Shown piece after piece: positions 39,789 to 48,379 of a DNA stretch of 64,000 bases. The notes under the pieces are model-generated. The model saw only the letters and a program-made list of their open reading frames with translations. It was not told where the DNA came from and did not search any database. Source of the DNA: Pseudothauera hydrothermalis (GTDB taxonomy: Bacteria; Pseudomonadota; Gammaproteobacteria; Burkholderiales; Rhodocyclaceae); contig NZ_CP029331.1 in assembly GCF_003345255.1 (NCBI RefSeq), positions 2,790,001 through 2,854,000 on the forward strand, in the 5' to 3' direction. The translations under genes were made by a program, and so were the position numbers. Numbering within the stretch: position 1 is the stretch's first letter; each line of letters starts with the position of its first letter.

Positions 39789-42700
39789 TCAGGGCAACGG
39801 CCGTAGCGGCGGCTTCGCTTGTCGGGCTTGGCGCAGGCCGCCAGCGAACAGGGCAGAAAGGGTCAGCGCGGCGAGCAAAAGATCCGCCCACCGGATGGGG
39901 GTGTTCTCAGGCTGAGGCGCGGGCTGCTTTTCCAGCACCTGCCCGGTGACGGTTTCGCTTCCGGCCGCTGCGGCGCTGTCGGCCGGCGCGGGCGCTGCGG
40001 CCAGATTCAAACCAAAACCGGCGGCCAGGGCTTCGACGTAATCGTCGACTTTGCTGCTCGTCGGTTGGTAGTCGAGCCGCGCCACCGCGTCTGCATAGAC
40101 TTCGACCAAGCGGCGCAGGGTGGCCTCGTCGGTCTGCCAGTACTCCTTGCGTGTGGCTTCAAGCATGCGCTCGGCGATCTGCGCGCGGGCGGTCGGGTTG
40201 TGGCGCTCGAACCACGCCTCCATGCCGAGGTTGAGAGCATCGTTGATGTACACATCAAAGAAGCTCTGCCACTGGTCATCGCGCACGATTTCCGGCGCCA
40301 CTGCGGTCCACCCCCAGAAATTGTTGACCGTATCCAGCACGTTGAGCGTGCCGGCGTAGCCTTCCTGCTGCATGGCCTCGATCCACTGCGGGTGGAAGTA
40401 ACGCGCGCGCAACTCGGCGGCCAGGAAGCGGGCTGCCGACTCGACCTTGCCTTGCGCTGGATCGCGCAAGTTGCTGATGTACAGCCCCGGCGTAGCACCG
40501 CCCAGGTGGCGCACCGCCTGTCCGATGCCGCCAAGGTACTGGAACGGGTCGTCGGTGGTCAGCATGCCGTAGAGGTTGGACGAGCGCGCCAGCACCGCGG
40601 CCTCGGTGCCCTTGAGGTGCTCGGCATAGAGGTTGAAATCTGCCGCACCGTCCGGCCGCGCAACCTTTTCACCCCAGCGCGCCTCGTCCGGCCCATAGGC
40701 GAACTGCATACGCGCAAGGTAAAGCTCGGCCAATTTGCTTTCGGCTTCCCAGGTGTCGGTGGCCAAGGTGGCATCGTCCAAGCCGGTGCCGTAAGCCCCG
40801 CTTTCACTGGAAAAGATGCGGGTCAGCGCGTGCAGGCGGGCTTCGGCGGGGGCAAACCCTTGCGCCAGCAAGCTGTTTTCCAGCGCCAAGGTGTTGGCAC
40901 GCACCGCATTATCCGGTTCGTCCAGCGCGGCCACCTTTTCCACCGCACGCGCAATCTGACGCATGACATTCGGGAAGTGATCGCGGTACAAACCGGTGGC
41001 CGAGACAACCACGTCCACCCGCGGACGGCCGAGCTCGGCGCGCGGGATCACCTCGACGTCGGTGATGCGCCCAAAGCGATCCCATACCGGTTTGACGCCC
41101 AGCGCGTGAAATACCTGAGCTTCGAGCACCCCGAGGTGGCGCATGGCCTCCACCGACCACAGCGAGAAGGTCACTTTGGTCATCTCCCGGCCATGCTCGG
41201 CGCGATAAGCGGCCAGCAGCTGGGCAAAAGCCTCTCCGCCGGCCCGCCAGGCTTGCTCGGTGGGCAGGCGCGACGGATCGAAGCCGTAGAGATTGCGCCC
41301 GGTGGGCAAGCTGTCTGGGTTACGCACCGGGTCGCCACCGTACTGGGTATCGATGAAACGCCCTGCAAGCGCGCGCAGTAGACCCTGATGCTCGCCAGCT
41401 GCAGACAGCGCTTCGAAATATCGCCGCCCTTCGGCCAACAGTGCTGCGCGCGCGGGATCATTGGCCGGCGTCGCCGCGCTGGGCTGTAGAAGATGCTCGG
41501 CGAGTAGGCGATAGGGCGCCGAAGCCTGCAAATTACGATAGTCATCCACGAACAGTTCGTCCGGTTCTTTGAGGCCGAGCGTGGCGTAGAGCGGCGCACC
41601 CAGCATCTGCATCACGGTGCCAATGCGATGCTCGGTTGCCGGCGCCTCACCCAGCGTATGCAGACCCAGCGGCTGCGCGCTTTGCGCCAGGCTGTGCAGC
41701 CAGTCGTGCAGTTCGCGCTCGAAGGGCTTGAAGTCTGCACGGGCGCGCTCGGCGGTCCAGCCGATGTCTTCGAGCAGGTTCAGGCGCGCGGCCTCGTCGA
41801 CGATTGCAGCCCGGGTGCGCGCTTTGACCGCGCCTTCGTCGAGCAGCTCGTACTGGTGGATGAGGTCGTGCAACGGTGTGAGCGTGTCATGCAGCCCGGC
41901 CGGCGCAAACGGTGGCGTCTGGTGGGTGACGATGGTGGCGCGCCCGCGGCGCTTGGCCTGGGTGGCTTCGCCGATGTTATCGACGATGTAAGGATAGACC
42001 ACCGGCAAATCGCCCAGCACCAGGTACGGATCGTCATACACCGACAGCCCGCGTTCCTTGCCCGGCGTCCATTCTTGACTGCCGTGCGTGCCGAAATGAA
42101 TCAACGCATCGGCGCCAAAGCTCTGGCGGGCATACAGGTAGACCGCCATGTAGAAATGTGTGAGCGGCACCTTGGTGTCATGATAGATGGCTTTCTCGGC
42201 CGCCTCGCCAACCCTCCCGCGTGGTGGCTGCGGCATCAACATCAGGTTGCCCAGCATCAGCCGAGGAATGACAAAGGAGCACCCGGCACCGTCGCCCAGC
42301 AACATCGGATCGTCCTCGGGCGCGCCCCAATGGCCGCTTACTCGCTCGCGCACGCCCGCCGGCAGCGTATCGAACCAGGCGCGGTATTCGGCCAGCGGCA
42401 AGCGGGCGGCAAGATCGTCGGCCAGTAACGCTTCGAGCTGGCCGCCACGGTAAAACGGTGCCATCAGGCGGGTCAGCGTGTCTGTCAGGGTCTGCTCGGC
42501 CACCGCTTGCACACTGTAGCCGGCCGCACCCAATACCTGGCTCAGCCGTGCCAGACTGCGCGGCACATTTAGAAACGAGGCGGAAATGTTTTTTTCGCCC
42601 GGCGGATAGTTGTAGAACATCAGCGCCAGCCGCTTGTCGGCATTCGGTGTGCTACGCAGACGCGCGATCCGCAGCAGCTTGGCCACCAAGGCGTCGGCTT

Positions 42701-43775
42701 GTTCCGGAATCAAGGTGGCACGCCCGTTCTCCACCGCGGCCACCACCAAGGGGTCGGCCAAGCCGGCCTGTTCGGGAATGGCCAGGGCAAACGGCACCGC
42801 AGTACTCGATATGCCCACTGCGCTGGCCCGCCAGTGGGCGGCATCCCCCTCGCGCCAGGTCATCGCCTGCAGCACCGGCACATCCAGGCGCAGGTAGTCC
42901 TCGCGCCGACGGTCCTGATACATGGCCTGAAAATTGACCATCACATCCACCGCGGCGCGCCCCGCTTCGGTGACGATGTCCAGCGCACCGGCCTCGGCCA
43001 TCAGGGGGTGGTAAAACACCACCGGTAGCGCCCCACGCGCTTCCAGCCGACGCACCAGGGCGTCGATATGTGCGATGTCCATGTTGCCGATGTTGGCCTG
43101 ATGCACCACGATACCCACCGCTGGGCGGCGCGCTGCGCGCTCGGCACCCAGCCAGGACCGGTATTCGCTCAAGCTGGCAACCACCAGGTTTGGGTGATCG
43201 GGATGGTAGATGCCAGAGGCCGGGAAGATGACCGGCTCAGGCACAGCCACCGATCGCTCACCAAACAAGTGATGCCGCACATAAGCAAAAAAGCCCGCAA
43301 AGTTACGCGCAGTACCATTGCGGTAATAGTCATAGAGCGTTTCGCCACGGACGGCATCCAGCCCACCGCCCATCCGGGCGCCACGCGCGGTTACTTGCAG
43401 CCAAGGCATGTCCGGGCGCTCGAGCAAGTCACCAAGCGCTTCCTGCATCCGCCGCCCGTCTTCTTCGCGGGGGGTGTCGAGCACTACCAAGCCTGCGCCA
43501 GCCAAAATTTCTGCCAAGCGGACGGCATCATCATGGTCGATGTTGGCCACACGCAGCTCGACCCCGGCGTCCGCCGCAATGCGCATCAGCGTTGCAAACT
43601 TGCCGCCGGGCACAAAGTCGCTGCTCACGATCACCACCGGCTGACCCAGCGGACGACTGGCCCACCACAATGCAGTGGCCGCTACCAGCAGCACCAAGGT
43701 GAGCGAAAGCAGCAGGTAGCGACGACGCCGGGCATGCGACGAGTGGAATTTGAAAAAAAACGATGACAAAGCCAT
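39789..43775 (-). CDS. Membrane-anchored CobN-like chelatase (HmuS-type)
   Basis: 1328-residue homologue of the large CobN/ChlH chelatase subunit. Signatures: LIHFGTHGSQEWTPGKERGL (about 557-576), VTFSLWSVEAMRHLGV and RVDVVVSATGLYRDHFPNVM. Unlike soluble cobaltochelatase CobN it has an N-terminal membrane helix after a basic stretch (HARRRRYLLLSLTLVLLVAA) and a C-terminal helix (WADLLLAALTLSALFAGG) followed by basic residues. Both ends would be cytoplasmic and the body periplasmic. No CobS/CobT or ChlI/ChlD AAA+ partner is nearby. CobN-like HmuS proteins of Bacteroidetes remove iron from heme; by analogy this may (de)chelate a tetrapyrrole taken up by the upstream receptor. Confidence 0.88.
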   Translation of the reverse strand: MALSSFFFKFHSSHARRRRYLLLSLTLVLLVAATALWWASRPLGQPVVIVSSDFVPGGKFATLMRIAADAGVELRVANIDHDDAVRLAEILAGAGLVVLDTPREEDGRRMQEALGDLLERPDMPWLQVTARGARMGGGLDAVRGETLYDYYRNGTARNFAGFFAYVRHHLFGERSVAVPEPVIFPASGIYHPDHPNLVVASLSEYRSWLGAERAARRPAVGIVVHQANIGNMDIAHIDALVRRLEARGALPVVFYHPLMAEAGALDIVTEAGRAAVDVMVNFQAMYQDRRREDYLRLDVPVLQAMTWREGDAAHWRASAVGISSTAVPFALAIPEQAGLADPLVVAAVENGRATLIPEQADALVAKLLRIARLRSTPNADKRLALMFYNYPPGEKNISASFLNVPRSLARLSQVLGAAGYSVQAVAEQTLTDTLTRLMAPFYRGGQLEALLADDLAARLPLAEYRAWFDTLPAGVRERVSGHWGAPEDDPMLLGDGAGCSFVIPRLMLGNLMLMPQPPRGRVGEAAEKAIYHDTKVPLTHFYMAVYLYARQSFGADALIHFGTHGSQEWTPGKERGLSVYDDPYLVLGDLPVVYPYIVDNIGEATQAKRRGRATIVTHQTPPFAPAGLHDTLTPLHDLIHQYELLDEGAVKARTRAAIVDEAARLNLLEDIGWTAERARADFKPFERELHDWLHSLAQSAQPLGLHTLGEAPATEHRIGTVMQMLGAPLYATLGLKEPDELFVDDYRNLQASAPYRLLAEHLLQPSAATPANDPARAALLAEGRRYFEALSAAGEHQGLLRALAGRFIDTQYGGDPVRNPDSLPTGRNLYGFDPSRLPTEQAWRAGGEAFAQLLAAYRAEHGREMTKVTFSLWSVEAMRHLGVLEAQVFHALGVKPVWDRFGRITDVEVIPRAELGRPRVDVVVSATGLYRDHFPNVMRQIARAVEKVAALDEPDNAVRANTLALENSLLAQGFAPAEARLHALTRIFSSESGAYGTGLDDATLATDTWEAESKLAELYLARMQFAYGPDEARWGEKVARPDGAADFNLYAEHLKGTEAAVLARSSNLYGMLTTDDPFQYLGGIGQAVRHLGGATPGLYISNLRDPAQGKVESAARFLAAELRARYFHPQWIEAMQQEGYAGTLNVLDTVNNFWGWTAVAPEIVRDDQWQSFFDVYINDALNLGMEAWFERHNPTARAQIAERMLEATRKEYWQTDEATLRRLVEVYADAVARLDYQPTSSKVDDYVEALAAGFGLNLAAAPAPADSAAAAGSETVTGQVLEKQPAPQPENTPIRWADLLLAALTLSALFAGGLRQARQAKPPLRPLP

Positions 43776-43836
43776 GCGCGACTTCCGCAAATGACGACGC
43801 CGCCCGCAGCCGGCGGGCGGCTGGCGTTCAACAGTT

Positions 43837-45780
43837 TTAGAAAGACCCGTGCAAGGCCACACGCAAGGTGCGCGGCGTTTCGGCGTAACTGAAAAGGTCC
43901 GATTTTTCGGCCAGACGAACGTTGGTCAGATTGTCGATGCCGCCATGGATGCGGAAATGGCGATTCAACGCGTAGCCCAGGTTCATATGCACCAGGGTGT
44001 AGGCCGGCGCCTTGCGGTCTGCCGAACTCACGTACTGGGGACCCATGCGCTCGACGCGCAAGGCGGCGTCCCAGGCGCCGCCCCGCCATCCCAGGCGCGC
44101 GTCCAGCACATGATCTGTACGGCCGTTGAGTGGTGAACCGGTGGCCTCATCTTCTGTATCCAGCCATTGCGCACCGGCACTGGCATGAAAGCCGCGACCC
44201 AGATCGACGCGCAGCGTGGTCTCGATACCATCGATGCGTGCGTTATTAACGTTGTCGTAAATGTAAAACCGTCGCGGGCCGATCTGCTGGATCTGGCGGG
44301 TGGTAATGAGGTCTTTGACCTTGTTGCGGAAAGCGGTCGTCTCCCAATCCAAGCCATTAGCGGCATAGATCGCGCCGATCTCCCACGATTTGCTGGTTTC
44401 CGGGCGGATATTGGCATTACCGTAGAAAGTGTGCGGGCCTTCAGCACCTTCGTAGTTGGCCGACGCCTGCTTGAGCGTGGGCGCACGGAAGCCTTCACCA
44501 TAGCCTCCACGCAGCGTCCACGCCTCTGAGGCGTGCCACACCAGGTAGGCCCGCGGACTGGTTTCCGCACCGAAGATGCTGTGACGATCCCGGCGCACGC
44601 CCAAGGTGAGCGTCAAATCGGGACGCAGGGCGATTTCGTCCTGCACATAGAGCGCGCGAAAATCCGCGTCATCCTTGCCACCGGCCAGGCCGGCGTTACG
44701 CAGTGTCTCGGTACGCAGGTCGGCACCGACGGTCAGGTACTGCATGTGGCCGACGGCAAAACCGACCCTGCCGTCCGCCCCACGCTCGCGCATGCTCTGC
44801 GGTCGCGTCGGCGCCACCCCGTTGCTGCGCTTGTTGGTTACATCAAAATCCGACTCCCAAGCGCGTAGCTGCGTCACTACACCGTTCCAGTCGGCGCGCC
44901 AGGTCGCTACCGACTGCGATCGCTCGATGTCATAGGTGTCACGATAGTACACCCCACCGCGCGCCTGATCGCGGTCACGCGTCTCATTGCTGGCGCGATG
45001 TTCGAGATCGACCGTGTGCGCAGCGCTCGGTTGCCAGGAGAGCAGCACATGACCCGCGGAAAGGTCCGAGCCTTCGATTTCCGATAAGCGCGGATTTTCC
45101 TTCAACTCAAAAGGATCGCGCCGCAGCCTGGAAGCCGAGAGTGCCACGCGCAGGGTGTCGGTTAGCGCGCCAGATAAGTGCAGCCCGCCCCCGACCGCGT
45201 CGCCATCGCCGGCGCCACGCACATCGCGCGCACTCAAACGCACGCCACCCTGCCATGTGGCCCCCGGACGGCGGGTGATGGCATTGATCACTCCGCCGAC
45301 CGCATCGGAACCGTACAGCACCGACATTGGTCCGCGCACTACCTCGATGCGTTCGATGCCATCGACCGGCGTCCAGTCGTACTGGAAATCAGAATGTCCA
45401 ACCCAATCGTCGGTGTTGATCACCCGCAGGCCATTGACCAAGTACAGCGTGTGCTTGCCGTCCATGCCGCGCAAAGACATCGTCTTGCGCCCGCCCACGC
45501 CTTGGCCGATCAACCCCACCCCGGTAGTCTCGCGCACTGCGCCAAGCACATTGTCCGCGGCGATCGCATCGATATCCTCACGGCCGACCACGACTGCCGC
45601 CGCCGGGGTGTCGCGCACCGACTGTTCGCGTTGTGTGGCGGTCACCACGATTTCATCCAGCCGCGAATCGGCACTCGCCTGCGGTGGCAACGCCCCTGCC
45701 GCCATCAAAGCCAGAATGGAAACCAGAGGAAAACGAAGCCGGGCGGCTGCCCGCGGGCATGCAGAGGATCGCTGAACCAT
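43837..45780 (-). CDS. TonB-dependent receptor of the CobN-like operon
   Basis: 647-residue outer-membrane receptor. Signal peptide about 1-38; TonB-box-like DEIVVTATQ; plug with KHTLYLVNGLRVINTDDWVG and IERIEVVRGPMSVLYGSDAV; beta barrel with GYGEGFRAPTLKQASANYEG, ending TLRVALHGSF. GGAG lies 6 bp before the ATG. It has no STN domain. It is the first gene of a four-gene operon with the CobN-like chelatase, ExbB-like and DUF2149 genes, which points to a tetrapyrrole (heme, other metalloporphyrin or corrinoid) as ligand; the sequence itself does not tell which. Confidence 0.92.
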   Translation of the reverse strand: MVQRSSACPRAAARLRFPLVSILALMAAGALPPQASADSRLDEIVVTATQREQSVRDTPAAAVVVGREDIDAIAADNVLGAVRETTGVGLIGQGVGGRKTMSLRGMDGKHTLYLVNGLRVINTDDWVGHSDFQYDWTPVDGIERIEVVRGPMSVLYGSDAVGGVINAITRRPGATWQGGVRLSARDVRGAGDGDAVGGGLHLSGALTDTLRVALSASRLRRDPFELKENPRLSEIEGSDLSAGHVLLSWQPSAAHTVDLEHRASNETRDRDQARGGVYYRDTYDIERSQSVATWRADWNGVVTQLRAWESDFDVTNKRSNGVAPTRPQSMRERGADGRVGFAVGHMQYLTVGADLRTETLRNAGLAGGKDDADFRALYVQDEIALRPDLTLTLGVRRDRHSIFGAETSPRAYLVWHASEAWTLRGGYGEGFRAPTLKQASANYEGAEGPHTFYGNANIRPETSKSWEIGAIYAANGLDWETTAFRNKVKDLITTRQIQQIGPRRFYIYDNVNNARIDGIETTLRVDLGRGFHASAGAQWLDTEDEATGSPLNGRTDHVLDARLGWRGGAWDAALRVERMGPQYVSSADRKAPAYTLVHMNLGYALNRHFRIHGGIDNLTNVRLAEKSDLFSYAETPRTLRVALHGSF

Positions 45781-45897
45781 CGGTATCTCCGTAGAAAGAT
45801 GGCTGGCTACCTATCCTCACGGCGGCATCGGTCGCTGGCTAAGAGGTTGCAGAAAGCGGCTATGCACCGGAAACGGCAACGTTCCGGCAATGCGTTC

Positions 45898-45929
45898 GCA
45901 AATGATAATAATTTCGTTTTGTAAATCAA
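45898..45929 (-). promoter_or_regulatory. Promoter with overlapping Fur box, receptor/CobN-like operon
   Basis: On the minus strand TTGATT (45929-45924) and TATCAT (45907-45902) are 16 bp apart. The -10 lies inside a Fur-box-like 19-mer (45898-45916, 13 of 19 matches read on the plus strand). Fur binding here would block RNA polymerase. Confidence 0.65.
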
Positions 45930-45998
45930 GATGTCCCAGCAAGCCCATCCCCAAGCAGGTATCGCGCCTTGCGTCATCGGCACTGGCGCGCCTCGCCC

Positions 45999-46026
45999 TT
46001 GCATTCTAAACGATAATTGTTATCAT
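45999..46026 (+). promoter_or_regulatory. Promoter with overlapping Fur box, small plus-strand genes
   Basis: TTGCAT (45999-46004) and TATCAT (46021-46026) are 16 bp apart. CGATAATTGTTATCA (46011-46025) matches 12 of 14 defined positions of the 7-1-7 Fur consensus and overlaps the -10. The layout mirrors the divergent promoter of the TonB receptor. Confidence 0.7.
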
Positions 46027-46052
46027 TTGATAGACCGACAGTGGAGGCGTTC

Positions 46053-46259
46053 ATGCAAACCCCTCACCCAAACGAAGTGCTCAAACTGGTCAACAGCGCC
46101 ATCCAGAACCTGCATCTTTACGCGGGTTCGGGCTGCCTGCGCGCCGAACGTCAAGCGCGCCTGGTCATCGAACATCTTGAACACTACAGCGCCGACCCGG
46201 CCATCGTTGCTTCATGCTGCGCGCTGGAACAGTTGCTCGAGGCGGTGTCACCGAAATGA
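46053..46259 (+). CDS. Small hypothetical protein under a Fur box
   Basis: 68 residues, apparently all-helical (NEVLKLVNSAIQNLHLYAGS, RAERQARLVIEHLEHYSADP, IVASCCALEQLLEAV), with three cysteines including an adjacent pair. No signal peptide. A good ribosome site (GGAGG) precedes the ATG, and a strong Fur box overlaps its promoter. Family not recognised. Divergent from the receptor/CobN-like operon. Confidence 0.72.
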   Translation: MQTPHPNEVLKLVNSAIQNLHLYAGSGCLRAERQARLVIEHLEHYSADPAIVASCCALEQLLEAVSPK

Positions 46260-46528
46260 GCCGGCGTCCGCGCGTATTCATCGGCAGCGAGTTCGAAACC
46301 GCCTCGTTGAGACTGTTTGCCAGCTTGCGTGCCGCCCTGTCGACCGCCATGCAGGCATCGTCAGCACAACGCATGACAACCGGATCGCCAACCCCCGCCT
46401 CGGCAGAATCCTCGCCTTGCATCCCGGCGAGCTTGGCCGGGGTGCCCGGCAGCCCGCTGCGCGCCGGCATCATCCGGCGCACAGGCGTGGTTAGCAGCGC
46501 CGCCGCGCACCCTCCGGTCAATCGATGA
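46256..46528 (+). CDS. Possible small protein overlapping the preceding gene
   Basis: 90 codons starting with an ATG that overlaps the previous stop (ATGA), which suggests coupling. The first 30 residues (MSRRPRVFIGSEFETASLRL) look protein-like, whereas the rest is Ala/Pro/Ser-rich low complexity and could be non-coding. It ends 11 bp into the convergent gene. Uncertain. Confidence 0.3.
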   Translation: MSRRPRVFIGSEFETASLRLFASLRAALSTAMQASSAQRMTTGSPTPASAESSPCIPASLAGVPGSPLRAGIIRRTGVVSSAAAHPPVNR

Positions 46529-46910
46529 TTTTGCGCACACCCGATAAATACGCTTTGCCGTACTCGATCACTTCGCTGCGTTTTTGCCCTTCGGAGGCAA
46601 AATGCAAATCCCCGGCAATGTCCTTCAATCGCCGCAGTTCGTCGGCAAGTCGGGCAAGGCTGTCCTCGATGGTGTAACACAGGCTGTGCACATCGTGTAT
46701 GTCGTATTCGCCGACTTCGCCAGCCAAAATGGCTTCGAGCTGCTGGTTGGCTTCGCGTAAGTTGGCGATGGTTTGCACGATGTCGTCAGCCTGGCGTGCC
46801 TGGTAGTGATCCACCCGGGGCGGTTGCACCGCGTCGTCGGCCTGCGCAGCCGGAGTCCATAAGGCGATGCAGGCTGCCAAGCAGGTCAAAACCGGCAGTG
46901 TCTTGTTCAT
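46518..46910 (-). CDS. Small exported helical protein (DUF6746-like)
   Basis: 130 residues: signal peptide (MNKTLPVLTCLAACIALWTP...AQA), then helices RVDHYQARQADDIVQTIANL, REANQQLEAILAGEVGEYDI, HDVHSLCYTIEDSLARLADE. The pattern matches small periplasmic proteins annotated DUF6746, as I recall. GAGGAG precedes the ATG at 46910. Last gene of the six-gene receptor/PepSY/flavoreductase operon, 64 bp after the flavoprotein; a periplasmic helper in iron handling is only a guess. Confidence 0.72.
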   Translation of the reverse strand: MNKTLPVLTCLAACIALWTPAAQADDAVQPPRVDHYQARQADDIVQTIANLREANQQLEAILAGEVGEYDIHDVHSLCYTIEDSLARLADELRRLKDIAGDLHFASEGQKRSEVIEYGKAYLSGVRKIID

Positions 46911-46974
46911 GATTGATCTCCTCGGGTCATCGGAATGATTCATTCAGATAAACGGCCACGCCAGGTGCCACGAC

Positions 46975-48342
46975 TCAGTAAACATCGCGCCGATAGCGCC
47001 CTTCTGTGACCAAATGGGACAGTCCATCCGCGCCTAGCAGGCGCTCCAGAGTTTCATGTACTGCCGGGGCCATACCCACCGCGTTGCCACAGACATAGAT
47101 CGCAGCACCGTCGGCCACCCACTCGCGTACAGTGTCCGCGACACGCTCAAGACGGTGCTGCACATACTCTCCGGCCGGCGGATCGCGCGAGAACACCCGG
47201 TCACAGTGGGCAAGCAGACCGCGGGCGGCCAAATCGTCGAGTTCTTCGCCACATAAGCGATCGAAGGCTGCTTGACGTTCGCCAAAGATCAGCCAATTAC
47301 GCCGCTTACCGCGCTGCGCACGCCAGCGCAGATGCGCCAGCAACCCCGCCAAACCGGTGCCATTGCCAATCAGGATCAGCGGCCGCGCGGCATTCTCACC
47401 CAGACGGAAGCCGGGATTGGCCCGCAGCCGGCCCGCAAAGCGCATGCCGATCTGCGCTGCGCTACCGAGCAGGGCCGACATGCACCCCGGCCGCCCATCG
47501 TCCCCGCGCACTTCACGGACCAATAGCTGCACCACGCCGCTGGCAGGCAGCGAAGCGATGGTGTAAGTGCGCGGGCGAGCCCCCTCGCCGGGAGGAAACA
47601 GGTCCAGCAAATCGCCGGGCTCCCACTCGGGCAGCGGGCGTGGCGCACCATCGCCATCGACCGCCTGCAGCTCGACCTGATACACCGGCCAGCCTGCGCT
47701 GCCGGCATTGAGCAGCCGGCTGCTGCACAGACACCAATGTTGCAACGGCGCATCGAGGGCCGCGGACGTCTTGGCTGCCGACAGCCCGCCGAAACTGGCC
47801 AAGCAATGCTGCCAGCGCGCCAGTGCCACCGGCGCCATGCGGTCGACCTCGATACGCTCGAACACCGGGCGGGCACCGCTTCGTTGCAACCAAGCATCGA
47901 GTCGACGCCCAAAGGCGCAAAATTGCGCATAGTAGGAATCGCCCAGGGCCAATAAGCCGTAATCGAGCGCGGACAGATCGGCAGGGCTGTTCAGATAGCG
48001 GTCCTCGAAGACCGCGGCGTTGTCGGGTGCATCGCCCTCGCCGTAGGTACTGACCACGAAAAGCGCCTGGCGGCTGGCTTGCAAAAGGGCCAGATCGATC
48101 CGCGCCAAGGGCAAACAGATGGTCGGCAGGCCCGCTTCGCTCAAATCCGCGGCAGCCTGTCGGGCAAGTTCGTGCGCCTGGCCGCTCTGGCTGGCATAAG
48201 CCAGCAGCACGGTTCCGACAGTCGTCTGACGCGCAGAGCGCACGCGGCCCCGGGCCGCGCGCAGGCAGTGCCAACACAACCCGGCATAGCCGGCGAGCAG
48301 GCCGCCGGCGGCCAGCCAGCGGCCGGGCTCCAGCGTCAGCAT
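46975..48342 (-). CDS. Membrane-anchored CysJ-like flavodoxin/NADPH reductase
   Basis: 455-residue diflavin reductase. N-terminal membrane helix (WLAAGGLLAGYAGLCWHCLR); flavodoxin domain with FMN loops YASQSGQAHELARQ, STYGEGDAPDNA and LGDSYYAQFCAFGRRLDAWL; FAD domain with PRTYTIASLPASG; NADPH site with LIGNGTGLAGLLAHL, YVCGNAVGMAPAVHETLERL and the C-terminal EGRYRRDVY. It resembles the sulfite reductase flavoprotein fused to a membrane anchor, without a hemoprotein partner gene. In a Fur-box operon with PepSY protein and receptor it would pass electrons from NADPH to a membrane ferric reductase (inference). Confidence 0.87.
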   Translation of the reverse strand: MLTLEPGRWLAAGGLLAGYAGLCWHCLRAARGRVRSARQTTVGTVLLAYASQSGQAHELARQAAADLSEAGLPTICLPLARIDLALLQASRQALFVVSTYGEGDAPDNAAVFEDRYLNSPADLSALDYGLLALGDSYYAQFCAFGRRLDAWLQRSGARPVFERIEVDRMAPVALARWQHCLASFGGLSAAKTSAALDAPLQHWCLCSSRLLNAGSAGWPVYQVELQAVDGDGAPRPLPEWEPGDLLDLFPPGEGARPRTYTIASLPASGVVQLLVREVRGDDGRPGCMSALLGSAAQIGMRFAGRLRANPGFRLGENAARPLILIGNGTGLAGLLAHLRWRAQRGKRRNWLIFGERQAAFDRLCGEELDDLAARGLLAHCDRVFSRDPPAGEYVQHRLERVADTVREWVADGAAIYVCGNAVGMAPAVHETLERLLGADGLSHLVTEGRYRRDVY

Positions 48343-48379
48343 ACGGGAGGCACCCGCCGCAGCGATGCGATCCGCCTCA

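Noticed and set aside
39789-43775. Cobaltochelatase CobN for vitamin B12 synthesis
   Set aside because: No other cobalamin gene or CobS/CobT is nearby, the protein has two membrane anchors, and its operon is a receptor/proton-channel set.
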